From: Pseudomonas syringae
Lineage (GTDB): Bacteria; Pseudomonadota; Gammaproteobacteria; Pseudomonadales; Pseudomonadaceae
Assembly: GCF_000737245.1 (NCBI RefSeq)
Contig: NZ_JPQU01000089.1
Coordinates: forward strand, 143,711-207,710
Reading direction: 5' to 3'
Length of the DNA: 64,000 nt
Shown: positions 25,714 to 34,675 of the stretch, in pieces
Layout of the letters: every line of letters starts with the position of its first letter
Position numbering within the stretch: position 1 is the stretch's first letter
The notes under the pieces: generated by a model
What the model was told of the DNA's origin: nothing
The model's database searches: none
What the model saw: the letters and a program-made list of their open reading frames with translations, nothing else
Position numbers and translations under genes: made by a program

Positions 25714-26688
25714 TCAATGCACCGGCAGTTCAATGCCGTCGAACAGCTCTTCCAGTTCCTGTTTGTTATGGCACTGGATCGCCTTGGCCATGACTTCACG
25801 CGTCAGGTGCGGGGCGAATTTCTCGATGAAGTCGCACATGAACCCGCGCAGGAAGGTGCCACGACGGAAGCCGATCTTGGTGATGCTGGCTTCGAACAGA
25901 TCGCTGGCATCAAGCATGACCAGATCGCTGTCGAGCTTGGGATCCACCGCCATTTTCGCCACGATGCCAACTCCCAGGCCCAGACGCACGTAAGTCTTGA
26001 TCACGTCGGCGTCGGCGGCGGTAAACACCACTTTGGGTTCCAGGCCGCGATGACTGAAAGCTTCGTCCAGTTTGGAACGACCGGTGAAACCGAACACGTA
26101 AGTCACGATCGGGTATTCGGCCAGGAGCTCCAGCGTCAGCTTGGGCGCTTTGGTCAGAGGGTGACCATGAGGCACCACCACGCAGCGGTTCCAGCGGTAG
26201 CACGGCATCATGATCAGGTCGCTGAACGACTCCAGCGCTTCGGTGGCAATGGCAAAATCCACGGTGCCATCGGCGGCCATTTCTGCAATCTGCATCGGCG
26301 AGCCCTGATGCATATGCAACGACACATCCGGGTATTGCTTGATGAAATTGCTGATCACCGGCGGCAAGGCATAGCGAGCCTGAGTGTGGGTAGTGGCAAT
26401 CGACAGGGTGCCTTTTTTCTCGTTGGAGAATTCCTGGGCAATCTGCTTGATGCTTTCGACCTTGCGCAGGATTTCCCCGGCGGTGGTAATGATCCGCTCA
26501 CCCGCTGGCGTAACACGAGTCAGGTGCTTGCCACTACGGGCGAAAACCTCCACCCCCAATTCGTCTTCGAGCAAACGGATCTGTTTGCTGATGCCTGGCT
26601 GAGAGGTGTAAAGGCTCTGAGCCGTCGCGGAAACGTTGAGGTCGTGGTGCGCCACTTCCCAGATGTAGCGCAGTTGTTGAAGCTTCAT
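25714..26688 (-). CDS. cysB: LysR-family transcriptional regulator CysB
   Basis: Master activator of sulfate assimilation; in the family it responds to O- or N-acetylserine. The 324 residues have the winged helix at the N-terminus (MKLQQLRYIWEVAHHDLNVS, LYTSQPGISKQIRLLEDELG). The effector domain contains TTHTQARYALPPVI near residue 100, the acetylserine/sulfate-binding signature of the CysB/Cbl group. GAGGGATACAT precedes the ATG. It is convergent with cysH. Confidence 0.96.
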   Translation of the reverse strand: MKLQQLRYIWEVAHHDLNVSATAQSLYTSQPGISKQIRLLEDELGVEVFARSGKHLTRVTPAGERIITTAGEILRKVESIKQIAQEFSNEKKGTLSIATTHTQARYALPPVISNFIKQYPDVSLHMHQGSPMQIAEMAADGTVDFAIATEALESFSDLIMMPCYRWNRCVVVPHGHPLTKAPKLTLELLAEYPIVTYVFGFTGRSKLDEAFSHRGLEPKVVFTAADADVIKTYVRLGLGVGIVAKMAVDPKLDSDLVMLDASDLFEASITKIGFRRGTFLRGFMCDFIEKFAPHLTREVMAKAIQCHNKQELEELFDGIELPVH

Positions 26689-26818
26689 ATGTATCCCTCA
26701 AAGCAGGAAGACGCCAAGGGCATCAGCGACGGTATATAACTGGATTAATGGTTAAGACGACAAATCTAGAACTTTTTATCATCTTTAAACGATAAAGGCA
26801 CGCCCGATTTCAATCCAG

Positions 26819-27322
26819 TTATCCGCTGGTTCGGCGCCCGCTGCGGCTGTAGCCCGGCACCATGTACACCGGCACCTGTGCCAATTGCAGTACCCGCGCC
26901 GCCGTGCGACCAATCGGAGTAGTGCTTTCGGCGTCACGGCTATGGCTGCCAACAATCAACAAGTCCACTTCCAGTTCTTCGGCCTGTTCCAGAATGACGT
27001 TGCAAGGATCACCCTGCACGACACGCACGGTACGAATCAGTGCCAGATCCTGATGACCATCACCCAGCTCCTCACGGAAACCCTCGAGGACTTTCTGCTC
27101 GATACCTTCAATGAGCGAATTCAACCCCCGACTGCGCAGATCCTTCAACGCGTCCTCACCCAGATAACTTTGCAATACCGATTCGGCAAACAACCCCATT
27201 GGCTCCACCACATGCACCACGTACAGCTCTGCCTTGAAAGTTCGAGCCAGTGCCAGCGCATGCTGCATTACATAAGGCGCGTACAGACCAAGGTCTGTGG
27301 CATAGAGCATCGAACGAATCAT
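26819..27322 (-). CDS. universal stress protein
   Basis: Cytosolic UspA-fold protein of 167 residues. The N-terminus has the first-strand motif MLYATDLGLYAPYVMQHAL. The ATP-binding-type C-terminal loop reads VGSHSRDAESTTPIGRTAAR (a G-x2-G-x9-G-[ST] variant), followed by VPVYMVP. GGGAGG precedes the start. It is read in the same direction as cysB but 130 bases upstream of it, so co-transcription is uncertain. Stress role inferred from the family only. Confidence 0.9.
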   Translation of the reverse strand: MIRSMLYATDLGLYAPYVMQHALALARTFKAELYVVHVVEPMGLFAESVLQSYLGEDALKDLRSRGLNSLIEGIEQKVLEGFREELGDGHQDLALIRTVRVVQGDPCNVILEQAEELEVDLLIVGSHSRDAESTTPIGRTAARVLQLAQVPVYMVPGYSRSGRRTSG

Positions 27323-27426
27323 AAGCGACCTCCCGGACAGCCAGAATGGCGGAGATGGATTGAGCTTAGCAGCGTGCTAACGACTGCGACGGCAATTACC
27401 ACCTCGCCCGCCGAGGGGGAGAATAA

Positions 27427-28332
27427 TCAGGGTTTCAATTCGTTACTGATGCCGTGTGGCACGTGTCCCGTGGCGACTACATCTCGTGCTTTTTCGCAGT
27501 GCCCCGGTTGATCATCGAAGAACACATCGGCGGCGAAAGCTTCAAGAAAGGCTGATTTTTCAAGACCTCCCAGAAACAGTGATTCATCCAGGCGAATGTC
27601 CCACTCACGCAAGGTGCGGATCACTCGCTCATGGGCGGGTGCCGAGCGCGCCGTGACCAGCGCGGTGCGGATCGGGCAGGTCTCCTCGGGGAACTCACGC
27701 TGTAACAAATTGAGCGCCGCCAGAAAGGGCTTGAACGGCCCGCCCCGCAGTGGCTCGCGGGCCGACTCGCGCTCGCTGGCCTGAAAAGCCTCCAGCCCAC
27801 CGGATTGATAAACTCGTTCGGACTCATCGGAAAACAACACCGCATCGCCGTCGAAGGCGATGCGCAATTCAGCACTGGCGGCCCGACGTGCTCCGCCGGA
27901 GAGAATCGTCGCTGCCGCGAAACCGGCGTCCAGGGCGCTACGGACATCTTCGGCATGGGTGGAGAGAAACAGATGGCAGCCAAACGCCGCCAGATACGGA
28001 TAAGGACTACGACCGCCGACGAACGCCGCACGGGTGATGTCCAGCCCGTAATGCTGAATCGAATTGAACACCCGCAGCCCGGTGTCAGCACTGTTGCGCG
28101 AGACCAGTATCACCTCGACCCGCGCTTTGCTCAGGCTTGCATTCAGACTGAGGAGCTTTTCCACCAGCAGATAGGCATCCCCGGGTTCGAGAATCTCGTC
28201 CTCATGATCAATCTGGTACTTGCGATACGCCTCAACACCATCGGCGGTGTAGACCGCATGGCTCTCGCGCAGATCGAACAAGGCGCGAGAGGAGATTGCC
28301 AGTACCAGTTTGTTGCTGTGTGCCGTGGCCAT
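27427..28332 (-). CDS. 5'-nucleotidase (cN-I-like)
   Basis: Predicted cytosolic 5'-nucleotidase of 301 residues from the family containing cytosolic 5'-nucleotidase I, which hydrolyses nucleoside monophosphates. Visible segments are LVLAISSRALFDLRESHAVY (the family's S-R-A-L-F-D phosphatase opening), VILVSRNSADTGLRVFNSI, IAFDGDAVLFSDESERVYQ and the late VFFDDQPGHCE. The start has a weak AGGG upstream. It lies 20 bases downstream of the reductase gene at 28353 on the same strand, so the two are probably co-transcribed. Confidence 0.88.
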   Translation of the reverse strand: MATAHSNKLVLAISSRALFDLRESHAVYTADGVEAYRKYQIDHEDEILEPGDAYLLVEKLLSLNASLSKARVEVILVSRNSADTGLRVFNSIQHYGLDITRAAFVGGRSPYPYLAAFGCHLFLSTHAEDVRSALDAGFAAATILSGGARRAASAELRIAFDGDAVLFSDESERVYQSGGLEAFQASERESAREPLRGGPFKPFLAALNLLQREFPEETCPIRTALVTARSAPAHERVIRTLREWDIRLDESLFLGGLEKSAFLEAFAADVFFDDQPGHCEKARDVVATGHVPHGISNELKP

Positions 28333-28352
28333 GCGATCTAGTGCCCTGATAT

Positions 28353-29309
28353 TCAGTGATTGCCGGCATCCATAAATGTCAGCGCCTGATGCAGCATACG
28401 CACCCGCACCATATCGCAGCCAGCCTGCAACGCAGCGGCCAGCGGCTCGGCGTAGATGGCCTGCAGCTCGAGGGGCCGCTGTTCCTGATAATCGAGATAC
28501 ATGCTTGGGCGGTAATCCGGCATGGTTTCGGTCATGGCGAACAGCGACTGGGCATAGCCGGCGGGCAACTCATGACCACAGGCCTGGGCGCCCTGCACCA
28601 CCTCATTCATCAACGCCTGGATCAGTGCGCGGGTTTGCGGATCGCTCATCAGCGGCGTCGTCGTGGCACGCAACAGGGTCGACAAGCCGTTGTAGGGAAT
28701 ATTCCAGACAAGTTTCTGCCAGCGCGCCTGGGCCAGATTGGCCATGGCTTCGGACTCCAGCCCCGCAGCATGAAACAGCCCCGCCCCCTGTTCGACAATC
28801 GACTGGCGAATCTCATCGCTGCGGACCGGACCGCTGTGATAACCCAGATTGACCCGCCCGAAGGCCTGATGCACCACCTTGCCTGGCCCCGAGCGATACA
28901 CCGAAATAAAACACAGCCCGCCCAGCAGATGCAGGGAATCGGGTAGCGCTTCACGCAGGTTGTCTTCCACTGCCAGACCGTTCTGCAACACCAGCACCTT
29001 GGCATCCGGCGCAGCCGCTTGAATGATCGCCGGGGCCAGCCCGACATTACCGGTGGACTTGGCCCCCACCAGCAGCCAGTCGCAAGGCGGCATATCGGCC
29101 GCTGAGTTGTAGGCCTTAACCGGCTTGAGCAACAAGTCGCCATAGACGGCACTCTCGATCTGCAAGCCGTCCTGCCTGACGGCGTCGAACTCACTGCGCA
29201 GCAGAAAATGCACGTCGAACCCGGCCCGAGCGAGCATCACGCCATAAAAGCCGCCAATCGCGCCGGTGCCAATAATGCCGATCCTCGGCCGTTTCAGCTC
29301 TGTACTCAT
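28353..29309 (-). CDS. panE: 2-dehydropantoate 2-reductase family protein
   Basis: Ketopantoate-reductase fold enzyme of 318 residues, expected to reduce 2-dehydropantoate to pantoate with NADPH for CoA synthesis. The Rossmann motif IGIIGTGAIGGFYGVMLARA starts near residue 10. The nicotinamide/substrate segment LVGAKSTGNVGLAP is near residue 80. The C-terminal catalytic region has the conserved Lys-Asn of QKLVWNIPYNGLSTL, then SMYLDYQEQRPLELQAI. GGAAGGACATAT precedes the ATG. Pseudomonads often carry several paralogues, so the panE assignment is tentative. Confidence 0.8.
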   Translation of the reverse strand: MSTELKRPRIGIIGTGAIGGFYGVMLARAGFDVHFLLRSEFDAVRQDGLQIESAVYGDLLLKPVKAYNSAADMPPCDWLLVGAKSTGNVGLAPAIIQAAAPDAKVLVLQNGLAVEDNLREALPDSLHLLGGLCFISVYRSGPGKVVHQAFGRVNLGYHSGPVRSDEIRQSIVEQGAGLFHAAGLESEAMANLAQARWQKLVWNIPYNGLSTLLRATTTPLMSDPQTRALIQALMNEVVQGAQACGHELPAGYAQSLFAMTETMPDYRPSMYLDYQEQRPLELQAIYAEPLAAALQAGCDMVRVRMLHQALTFMDAGNH

Positions 29310-29345
29310 ATATGTCCTTCCTAACGGTCTTTGTTTCGAAAGTTT

Positions 29346-29711
29346 CTAAGGCAACTCATCAGCCTCGCCGGATAACGCGGCTGCCAGTGACTGACGCAGA
29401 TCGCTGGCCGTCAGTGGTGCACGCAAAGTGCCGAAAAACTGCCCGTCACGCACCACAAACATTGCGGGCAGGTGGAAGACTTCGTAACGGGCTACCGCAC
29501 CGCCGTTTTCTTCGGCATCAATCCAGCAAATACGCGCCAGCCCCAGGTCCATCCCCGGAAGTTTTTGCCGGGCGTAGCGACAACTGGCGCAACCGGCCCC
29601 GGTAAAAACCAGGAGCGATGTACCGGGCAGTTCTAATAGCTGATGGTCGATATCGAAGTCGCTCAGCTCAAGTTCAATCAAGTTCGGGCTCCATACGTGG
29701 GAAGCGTCCAA
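29346..29711 (-). CDS. thioredoxin-like protein
   Basis: Small cytosolic thioredoxin-fold protein of about 121 residues. The redox motif is CASC in FTGAGCASCRYARQKLPG near residue 43. The cis-proline segment is HLPAMFVVRDGQ near residue 82. The W-C-G-P-C context of classical thioredoxins is absent, so this is a divergent relative. The only start available is TTG at 29711 with no clear Shine-Dalgarno, so the N-terminus is uncertain. The gene is 36 bases upstream of the reductase gene and may head the same transcript. Confidence 0.75.
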   Translation of the reverse strand: MDASHVWSPNLIELELSDFDIDHQLLELPGTSLLVFTGAGCASCRYARQKLPGMDLGLARICWIDAEENGGAVARYEVFHLPAMFVVRDGQFFGTLRAPLTASDLRQSLAAALSGEADELP

Positions 29712-29890
29712 ATCGGCCAGACTCGCACATCGCCTGCCGCTGGGCCAGTAATCGGCGTTCGCGCCAGATAAACCGGCGTTTGCCCATTGTCGAATGACGC
29801 CTTAACGCGCTAAGGTTCTGTCCCCCGTTTCGCTCAATCTTTGCCTGGCTTCGCCCCACGGGGTTCGTTGGCGGCCGGCATACGTGACTG

Positions 29891-30979
29891 ATGAGTAGCT
29901 CGATGGCTGATTTACCGATTGACGACCTGAACGTTTCCTCCAACGAGACTCTGATCACGCCGGATCAGCTCAAGCGCGAAATCCCGCTCACCGACGCCGC
30001 ACTGCACACAGTCAGCCAGGGTCGTGAAGTGGTGCGCAACATCCTCGACGGCAAGGATCATCGCCTCTTCGTGGTGATCGGGCCTTGCTCGATCCACGAC
30101 ATCAAGGCGGCTCACGAATACGCCGAACGCCTCAAGACCCTCGCGGCCGAAGTATCCGACACGCTGTATCTGGTGATGCGTGTCTATTTCGAGAAGCCGC
30201 GTACCACCGTGGGCTGGAAAGGCCTGATCAACGACCCGTACCTGGACGACTCCTTCAAGATCGAAGACGGCTTGCATATCGGCCGCCAATTGCTGCTGGA
30301 CCTGGCTGAAATGGGCCTGCCAACCGCGACCGAAGCCCTCGACCCGATCTCGCCTCAGTATCTGCAGGACCTGATCAGTTGGTCTGCCATTGGCGCACGC
30401 ACCACCGAATCCCAGACCCACCGCGAGATGGCTTCCGGCCTGTCTTCGGCCGTGGGCTTCAAGAACGGCACCGACGGCGGCCTGACGGTTGCGATCAATG
30501 CCCTGCAATCGGTTTCCAGCCCCCATCGCTTCCTGGGCATCAACCAGGAAGGCGGCGTCTCCATCGTCACCACCAAGGGCAATGCCTACGGTCACGTAGT
30601 GCTGCGCGGTGGCAACGGCAAACCCAACTATGACTCGGTGAGCGTCGCCCTGTGTGAGCAGGCGCTGACCAAGGCGAAGATCAAGCCGAACATCATGGTC
30701 GATTGCAGCCACGCCAACTCCAACAAGGATCCGGCTTTGCAGCCGCTGGTGATGGAAAACGTCGCCAACCAGATCCTGGAAGGCAACCAGTCAATCATCG
30801 GCCTCATGGTAGAGAGTCATTTGAATTGGGGCTGTCAGGCAATTCCCAAGGATCTATCCGACCTGCAATACGGTGTTTCGATCACTGATGCCTGCATCGA
30901 CTGGGAAAGCACGGAAAAAACCTTGCGCAGCATGCATGCCAAGCTCAAGGACGTCCTGCCGAACCGCCAGCGCGGCTGA
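29891..30979 (+). CDS. aroF: 3-deoxy-7-phosphoheptulonate synthase (DAHP synthase, class I)
   Basis: First enzyme of the shikimate pathway: joins PEP and erythrose 4-phosphate. The product is 362 residues, or 358 if translation starts at the ATG at 29903. The AroF/G/H signature is clear: VVIGPCSIHDIKAAHEYAERL near residue 60, VYFEKPRTTVGWKGLIND near residue 97, GARTTESQTHREMASGL near residue 170, and KPNIMVDCSHANSNKDP near residue 265 with the metal-ligand His. Which aromatic amino acid inhibits it cannot be read reliably. A terminator follows 20 bases after the stop. Confidence 0.94.
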   Translation: MSSSMADLPIDDLNVSSNETLITPDQLKREIPLTDAALHTVSQGREVVRNILDGKDHRLFVVIGPCSIHDIKAAHEYAERLKTLAAEVSDTLYLVMRVYFEKPRTTVGWKGLINDPYLDDSFKIEDGLHIGRQLLLDLAEMGLPTATEALDPISPQYLQDLISWSAIGARTTESQTHREMASGLSSAVGFKNGTDGGLTVAINALQSVSSPHRFLGINQEGGVSIVTTKGNAYGHVVLRGGNGKPNYDSVSVALCEQALTKAKIKPNIMVDCSHANSNKDPALQPLVMENVANQILEGNQSIIGLMVESHLNWGCQAIPKDLSDLQYGVSITDACIDWESTEKTLRSMHAKLKDVLPNRQRG

Positions 30980-30994
30980 TTGACAGCGCACACG

Positions 30995-31024
30995 AAAACG
31001 CCGGGCATATGCTCGGCGTTTTTG
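30995..31024. terminator. bidirectional terminator between aroF and the GNAT gene
   Basis: AACGCCG-ggcatatgct-CGGCGTT with TTTTT on the plus strand and TTTT on the minus strand, between convergent genes. Confidence 0.85.
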
Positions 31025-31048
31025 GTTGTGGCTCGGGTTACAACAAGA

Positions 31049-31330
31049 TCAGATCTTCGCGGCCTGGCGCTGATTGCGTTCCATGTACCGCTCGACATAA
31101 GAACATGAAGGAATAACGGTGTAACCGATACTGTCGGCGTAGTCGAGCGCGTGCTCGGTCAATGCAGCCGCAATGCCTCTGCCACGCAGGGCATTGGGGA
31201 CGAAGGTTCGATAGATATCCAACGTCTGCTTACCCAGATCCATATAGGTCAGGTAAGCCCGGTGACCGTCGATGTTGATTTCAAACTGGTGACCGGTCTG
31301 ATCATGGTGGATGGACAACGCCTCGCTCAT
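31049..31330 (-). CDS. GNAT-family N-acetyltransferase (YjdJ-like)
   Basis: Compact single-domain GNAT protein of 93 residues, the short class with a built-in N-acetyltransferase motif. The acetyl-CoA loop is RGRGIAAALTEHALDYADS near residue 50, and VIPSCSYVERYMERN follows near residue 72. The ATG at 31330 follows GAGGAGTAGTG; an upstream in-frame start would add 22 unconserved residues. Substrate unknown. Confidence 0.87.
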   Translation of the reverse strand: MSEALSIHHDQTGHQFEINIDGHRAYLTYMDLGKQTLDIYRTFVPNALRGRGIAAALTEHALDYADSIGYTVIPSCSYVERYMERNQRQAAKI

Positions 31331-31903
31331 CACTACTCCTCGCGGGTCTTGGAATTTGACCCCTACCTTACCGATGTTTTTCCGGCGAAGGAACATCTAC
31401 GCCACCCCGTGCCTGTTTTTGGACACCGAGAAGAGCTTTGCTGATCCCAACAAAAGAGCACCTGCAAATAGTAGGCGTCATTTGGGAATATGCTCAAGCG
31501 TGTCGATCGCAAAAAACCACGACCGAGCATCTGATTACACAGACAGTTGAACCGAACATTGCCAAATCATGTCGATTGAGACGCCCCCGCGAGTTGAAAG
31601 TCACTGGGGCGTGGGCTAAACATGAATAGGTTTGATGTTTGTTCATGCCGGGATGAATCCGGGATGCCCTGGATGGAGGTGTGTCGGTATTCAGGCCCGA
31701 GCAGGCGGTCGTAACGGACCGTTGGATATTTTTCATCCAAATGACATGAAAAGTAACGCGCAACACTTTCAAAGCCGGGAAAATTAGCGGCTTCTTGCGC
31801 TTGGTCAGTTTACTTACTACAAACAATGGGTACTATGTACGCCGGTCATTTTCTCATTTTCGAGAGATGACTAATTTGATAAAAGTCCTTGAAGGGGAAC
31901 ACG
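31331..31903. other. 573-base gap upstream of oprI
   Basis: No convincing gene. It must contain the oprI promoter and the start of the GNAT transcript; no operator or small RNA could be recognised by eye. Confidence 0.5.
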
Positions 31904-32155
31904 ATGAACAACGTTCTGAAATTCTCTGCTCTGGCTCTGGCCGCAGTTCTGGCCACCGGTTGCAGCAGCGTATCCAAAGAAACCGAAGCTCGTCTGACAG
32001 CTACCGAAGACGCAGCAGCTCGTTCGCAAGCTCGCGCTGATGAAGCCTATCGCAAGGCTGACGAAGCTCTGGCTGCTGCTCAAAAAGCTCAGCAAACTGC
32101 TGACGAAGCCAACGAGCGCGCTCTGCGTATGTTGGACAAGGCTAGCCGCAAGTAA
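31904..32155 (+). CDS. oprI: outer membrane lipoprotein I (Braun-type murein lipoprotein)
   Basis: Major outer membrane lipoprotein of 83 residues. The signal peptide ends in the lipobox LATGCSS with the lipidated Cys at residue 20. The mature part is a heptad-rich helix made of alanine-rich repeats (ARSQARADEAYRKADEALAA, AQKAQQTADEANERALRMLD) and ends in SRK, whose Lys can be joined to peptidoglycan. AAGGGGAACACG precedes the ATG. A strong terminator follows. The L,D-transpeptidase gene about 1 kb downstream is a plausible partner for that cross-link. Confidence 0.98.
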   Translation: MNNVLKFSALALAAVLATGCSSVSKETEARLTATEDAAARSQARADEAYRKADEALAAAQKAQQTADEANERALRMLDKASRK

Positions 32156-32185
32156 TAATCCTTCGGGGTTATTGATTGTTGCAGC

Positions 32186-32222
32186 AAAAAAAGCCGACCT
32201 GGTTTCCGGGTCGGCTTTTTTA
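32186..32222 (+). terminator. intrinsic terminator of oprI
   Basis: AAAAAAGCCGACC-tggtttccg-GGTCGGCTTTTTT, 30 bases after the stop codon. Confidence 0.92.
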
Positions 32223-32240
32223 TTGGGCTCTTCATGATTG

Positions 32241-32474
32241 TGTACATATACATTTCTGCGGTAACGGCCGCTTACGGTTCCGCTCTTACAGCGGGTCACT
32301 TTTGGCAAACAGCCCGGAATGCCGGCCCAGCCAAAAGTAACCAAAAAGTCCTTGCCCCACCACTTGGTCCCTCGCCCTGGCTCGGCATGCCCGTAATCCG
32401 ACATTGAGGCGTGGTTTAACGGGGCGCCCAAGATCAAAATCAAAAGCGCACGAGGCGGCCTGATAGCCGGCCTG
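32241..32474. repeat. left arm of a long imperfect inverted repeat
   Basis: The sequence from GTACATATACATTTCTGCGG to AGCCGGCCTG is matched in inverted orientation by 32863-33170. The best-conserved core is GTGGTTTAACGGGGCGCCCA followed by AGATCAAAATCAAAAGCGC. It carries no gene; small open frames across it are not protein-like. Confidence 0.8.
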
Positions 32475-32542
32475 TGGTGTGAACTTGCCCCGCTGTCTTC
32501 GGTGTATCGATTCGGTGATCAACCCACGGCAGACACACGACC

Positions 32543-32632
32543 CTGCAGGAGCGCACGAGCACCGCGAGGCCGCGATGGCGGTGTATCAGACAACACGCCA
32601 TCGCTGCCTCGCGATGCTGGTGAGCTCCTACG
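32543..32632. repeat. REP palindrome, family C
   Basis: CTGCAGGAGCGCACGAGCAC faces CTCGCGATGCTGGTGAGCTC, with diverged arms, inside the long inverted repeat. Confidence 0.8.
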
Positions 32633-32668
32633 GAAAAGGCAATATCCCGAAAATAGCCGCACTCCCAT

Positions 32669-32759
32669 GTGGGACCGGCTTTAGCCGGGAAAAGGCCAGC
32701 ACACCCACTGCATCTGTATCGACCGCAATGCCGCCTTCCCGGCTAAAGCCGGTCCCACA
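32669..32759. repeat. REP palindrome, family D
   Basis: GTGGGACCGGCTTTAGCCGG and its complement, about 45 bases apart. Confidence 0.88.
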
Positions 32760-32789
32760 GGTTAGCGTCGGCCAAAGTATTACACCGCA

Positions 32790-32818
32790 TCCGTGGGAGC
32801 GAATTCATTCGCGAAGGC
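32790..32818. repeat. single REP arm, family E
   Basis: GTGGGAGCGAATTCATTCGC occurs without a facing arm. Confidence 0.6.
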
Positions 32819-32862
32819 AATGGCACATACAACTAATAAGGCGGGGCATACACGAAGGAAAG

Positions 32863-33170
32863 CAGGTCGGCTGCCAGGCCGCCTCGCGCGCTTTTGATTT
32901 TGATCTTGGGCGCCCCGTTAAACCACGCTGGCCGAACGCTGAGCTTGAACCGTGGGCAACCCGGCAGGACGCCGGGTTAGCCGCGCTGGGCCAGGGATGA
33001 CCCTTCGCGGCGGCCCACGGTTCAAGGTCTGCGGTCGGGTACACCGAGCCTAAGCGAGGTGCCGAGTGGTGGGGCAAGAGCGTTTTGCTTACTTTTGCGC
33101 TTCTTCTCAAAAGTGAGGCGCCGTAAGGGCGCAACCCTAAGTGGCCGTTACCGCAGCAATGGATATATAC
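32863..33170. repeat. right arm of the long imperfect inverted repeat
   Basis: Inverted relative of 32241-32474, about 70 bases longer because of an insertion around 32940-33020 that itself contains the self-complementary GAACCGTGGGC and GCCCACGGTTC. It ends near GGCCGTTACCGCAGCAATGG. Confidence 0.8.
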
Positions 33171-33214
33171 CCAAAATAACTACAGCGTTGCTTGCGAAGA
33201 ATTACAACTTTCCC

Positions 33215-34183
33215 TCACTGCAACGGAATCTGATCCTGAACACCCGCCGTCACCGGGGTACCCGGCACCGCGATTTCCACTGGCATACCATCTTCTGCTG
33301 CGACCACATCCCGCACCAGATCCCAGTTCATGCGCAAGTTATTGGACAGATCTTCACGCTTGAGCAATGCATTGATCACCGCCGTGTGCTTGTCCACAAC
33401 CGACGGATTGCCGTTGTCGTCCACCGGCGTGTGGGCTTCGAGGTAGACCTTGCCACCGCTAAGACCAAACTTGTACGGCTCGCTGATGATCCGCACCGTG
33501 GTCCCCACCGGCGCCATACCCGCCAATTCCAGCACGTTATTGTTGTACATGCGGAAGCAACCGTGGCTGGTGCGCATGCCAATGCCGAACTTCTTGTTGG
33601 AACCGTGGATCAGGTAACCGGACATACCCAGGCCGAACTTGAACGGCCCCAGAGGATTGTCCGGCCCAGCTGGCACGACGTTTGGCAACGGGTCGCCATC
33701 AGCAGCATGCTCGGCGCGAATTGAAGCCGGTGGCGTCCAGGTCGGGTTCGGGGTCTTGGCGATCACTTTGGTGACGCCGATCGGCGAGCCCCAGCCTTCA
33801 CGACCCACACCCAGCGGATAGGTGTGCACCACGTTCTCACCTTTTGGGTAGTAGTACATGCGGTATTCGGCCAGGTTGATCACGATGCCTTCGCGCGGAC
33901 CAGGTGGCAGCACGAAGCGCGTAGGTAACACAATCTGCGTACCCGCACCCGGTAACCATGGATCAACGCCCGGGTTGGCGGCGATCATTTCCAGATAACC
34001 CAGATCGTACTGAGTACCCAGATCGGCGAAGGTGTCTTCGTATCGGGCGGTGATCGTCTGCACTTGGCCGATGATGTCCTCACCCGGCGGCGGCAGAGGG
34101 AACTCCAGAGCGGAAACGGAGCCCGCCGCACACAGTGCAGCAAGCGACAAACAGCGGGTAACGGCTGGTATGCGCGACAACAT
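33215..34183 (-). CDS. periplasmic L,D-transpeptidase (YkuD family)
   Basis: ErfK/YbiS-type enzyme of 322 residues that would form L,D-cross-links or attach the murein lipoprotein to peptidoglycan. A signal peptide (TRCLSLAALCAAGSVSA) is followed by a LysM-like segment (TARYEDTFADLGTQYDLGYL) and the YkuD domain. The catalytic motif is HG-x-SHGCFRMYNN near residue 215, with His and Cys conserved, plus the upstream YLIHGS. The ATG at 34183 has AAGGA upstream; an earlier in-frame ATG would displace the signal peptide. Proximity to oprI suggests the attachment role, which is inference. Confidence 0.92.
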   Translation of the reverse strand: MLSRIPAVTRCLSLAALCAAGSVSALEFPLPPPGEDIIGQVQTITARYEDTFADLGTQYDLGYLEMIAANPGVDPWLPGAGTQIVLPTRFVLPPGPREGIVINLAEYRMYYYPKGENVVHTYPLGVGREGWGSPIGVTKVIAKTPNPTWTPPASIRAEHAADGDPLPNVVPAGPDNPLGPFKFGLGMSGYLIHGSNKKFGIGMRTSHGCFRMYNNNVLELAGMAPVGTTVRIISEPYKFGLSGGKVYLEAHTPVDDNGNPSVVDKHTAVINALLKREDLSNNLRMNWDLVRDVVAAEDGMPVEIAVPGTPVTAGVQDQIPLQ

Positions 34184-34324
34184 CCGGGAAATCCTTGGGC
34201 AATACGGCAAGAAGACGAAAACGAGACAGCCAGTGTACACGCAGCCCCGCAGAACCGGGAGTCGCGCGATTGCTACTTGATGGTTCGGCCGCTTGATGAA
34301 CAGCGGCCATTTCATCAAGCGTAG

Positions 34325-34618
34325 CTACTCCATGAACCGCAGCTCAGGCCAGATCGGCCGGGTGCCGCGCTTCTGTGCCTCGACAATCGCCCGGCACAGC
34401 GAACACAGGCGCTCATCGCGAAACACTTCCCGAGCCACCATAGACCAGCGAGGCTGGGCTGGCAGCAAAGTCCCGCACAAGGTGCGATCGATCGTGCCGC
34501 CCAGTTCGAGCTGCCGGGCCACCAGATGCACTTTTACTTCCTGGCACGCGAACAGGTCGAGCTGTTCATCAGGCTCGATCATTTGATAGGCGTGCAAGGA
34601 CCAGGCAGGACGTGGCAT
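34325..34618 (-). CDS. small conserved hypothetical protein with a CxxC motif
   Basis: The 97-residue product is unassigned. It begins MPRPAWSLHAYQMIEPDEQL and contains TLCGTLLPAQPRW and ERLCSLCRAIVEAQ, giving three closely placed cysteines that could bind a metal. The ATG at 34618 has GGAG upstream. It has no signal peptide or membrane segment. It lies alone between the L,D-transpeptidase gene and tesA. Confidence 0.65.
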   Translation of the reverse strand: MPRPAWSLHAYQMIEPDEQLDLFACQEVKVHLVARQLELGGTIDRTLCGTLLPAQPRWSMVAREVFRDERLCSLCRAIVEAQKRGTRPIWPELRFME

Positions 34619-34675
34619 GGGGGGCTCCGGATCGGGGGGCGCCACCTTAGCCGAAAGCCCCCCGCTAGAAAAGCC

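Noticed and set aside
32479..33134. open frames in the oprI to L,D-transpeptidase interval
   Set aside because: They run across REP elements and the long inverted repeat and show no protein-like composition.
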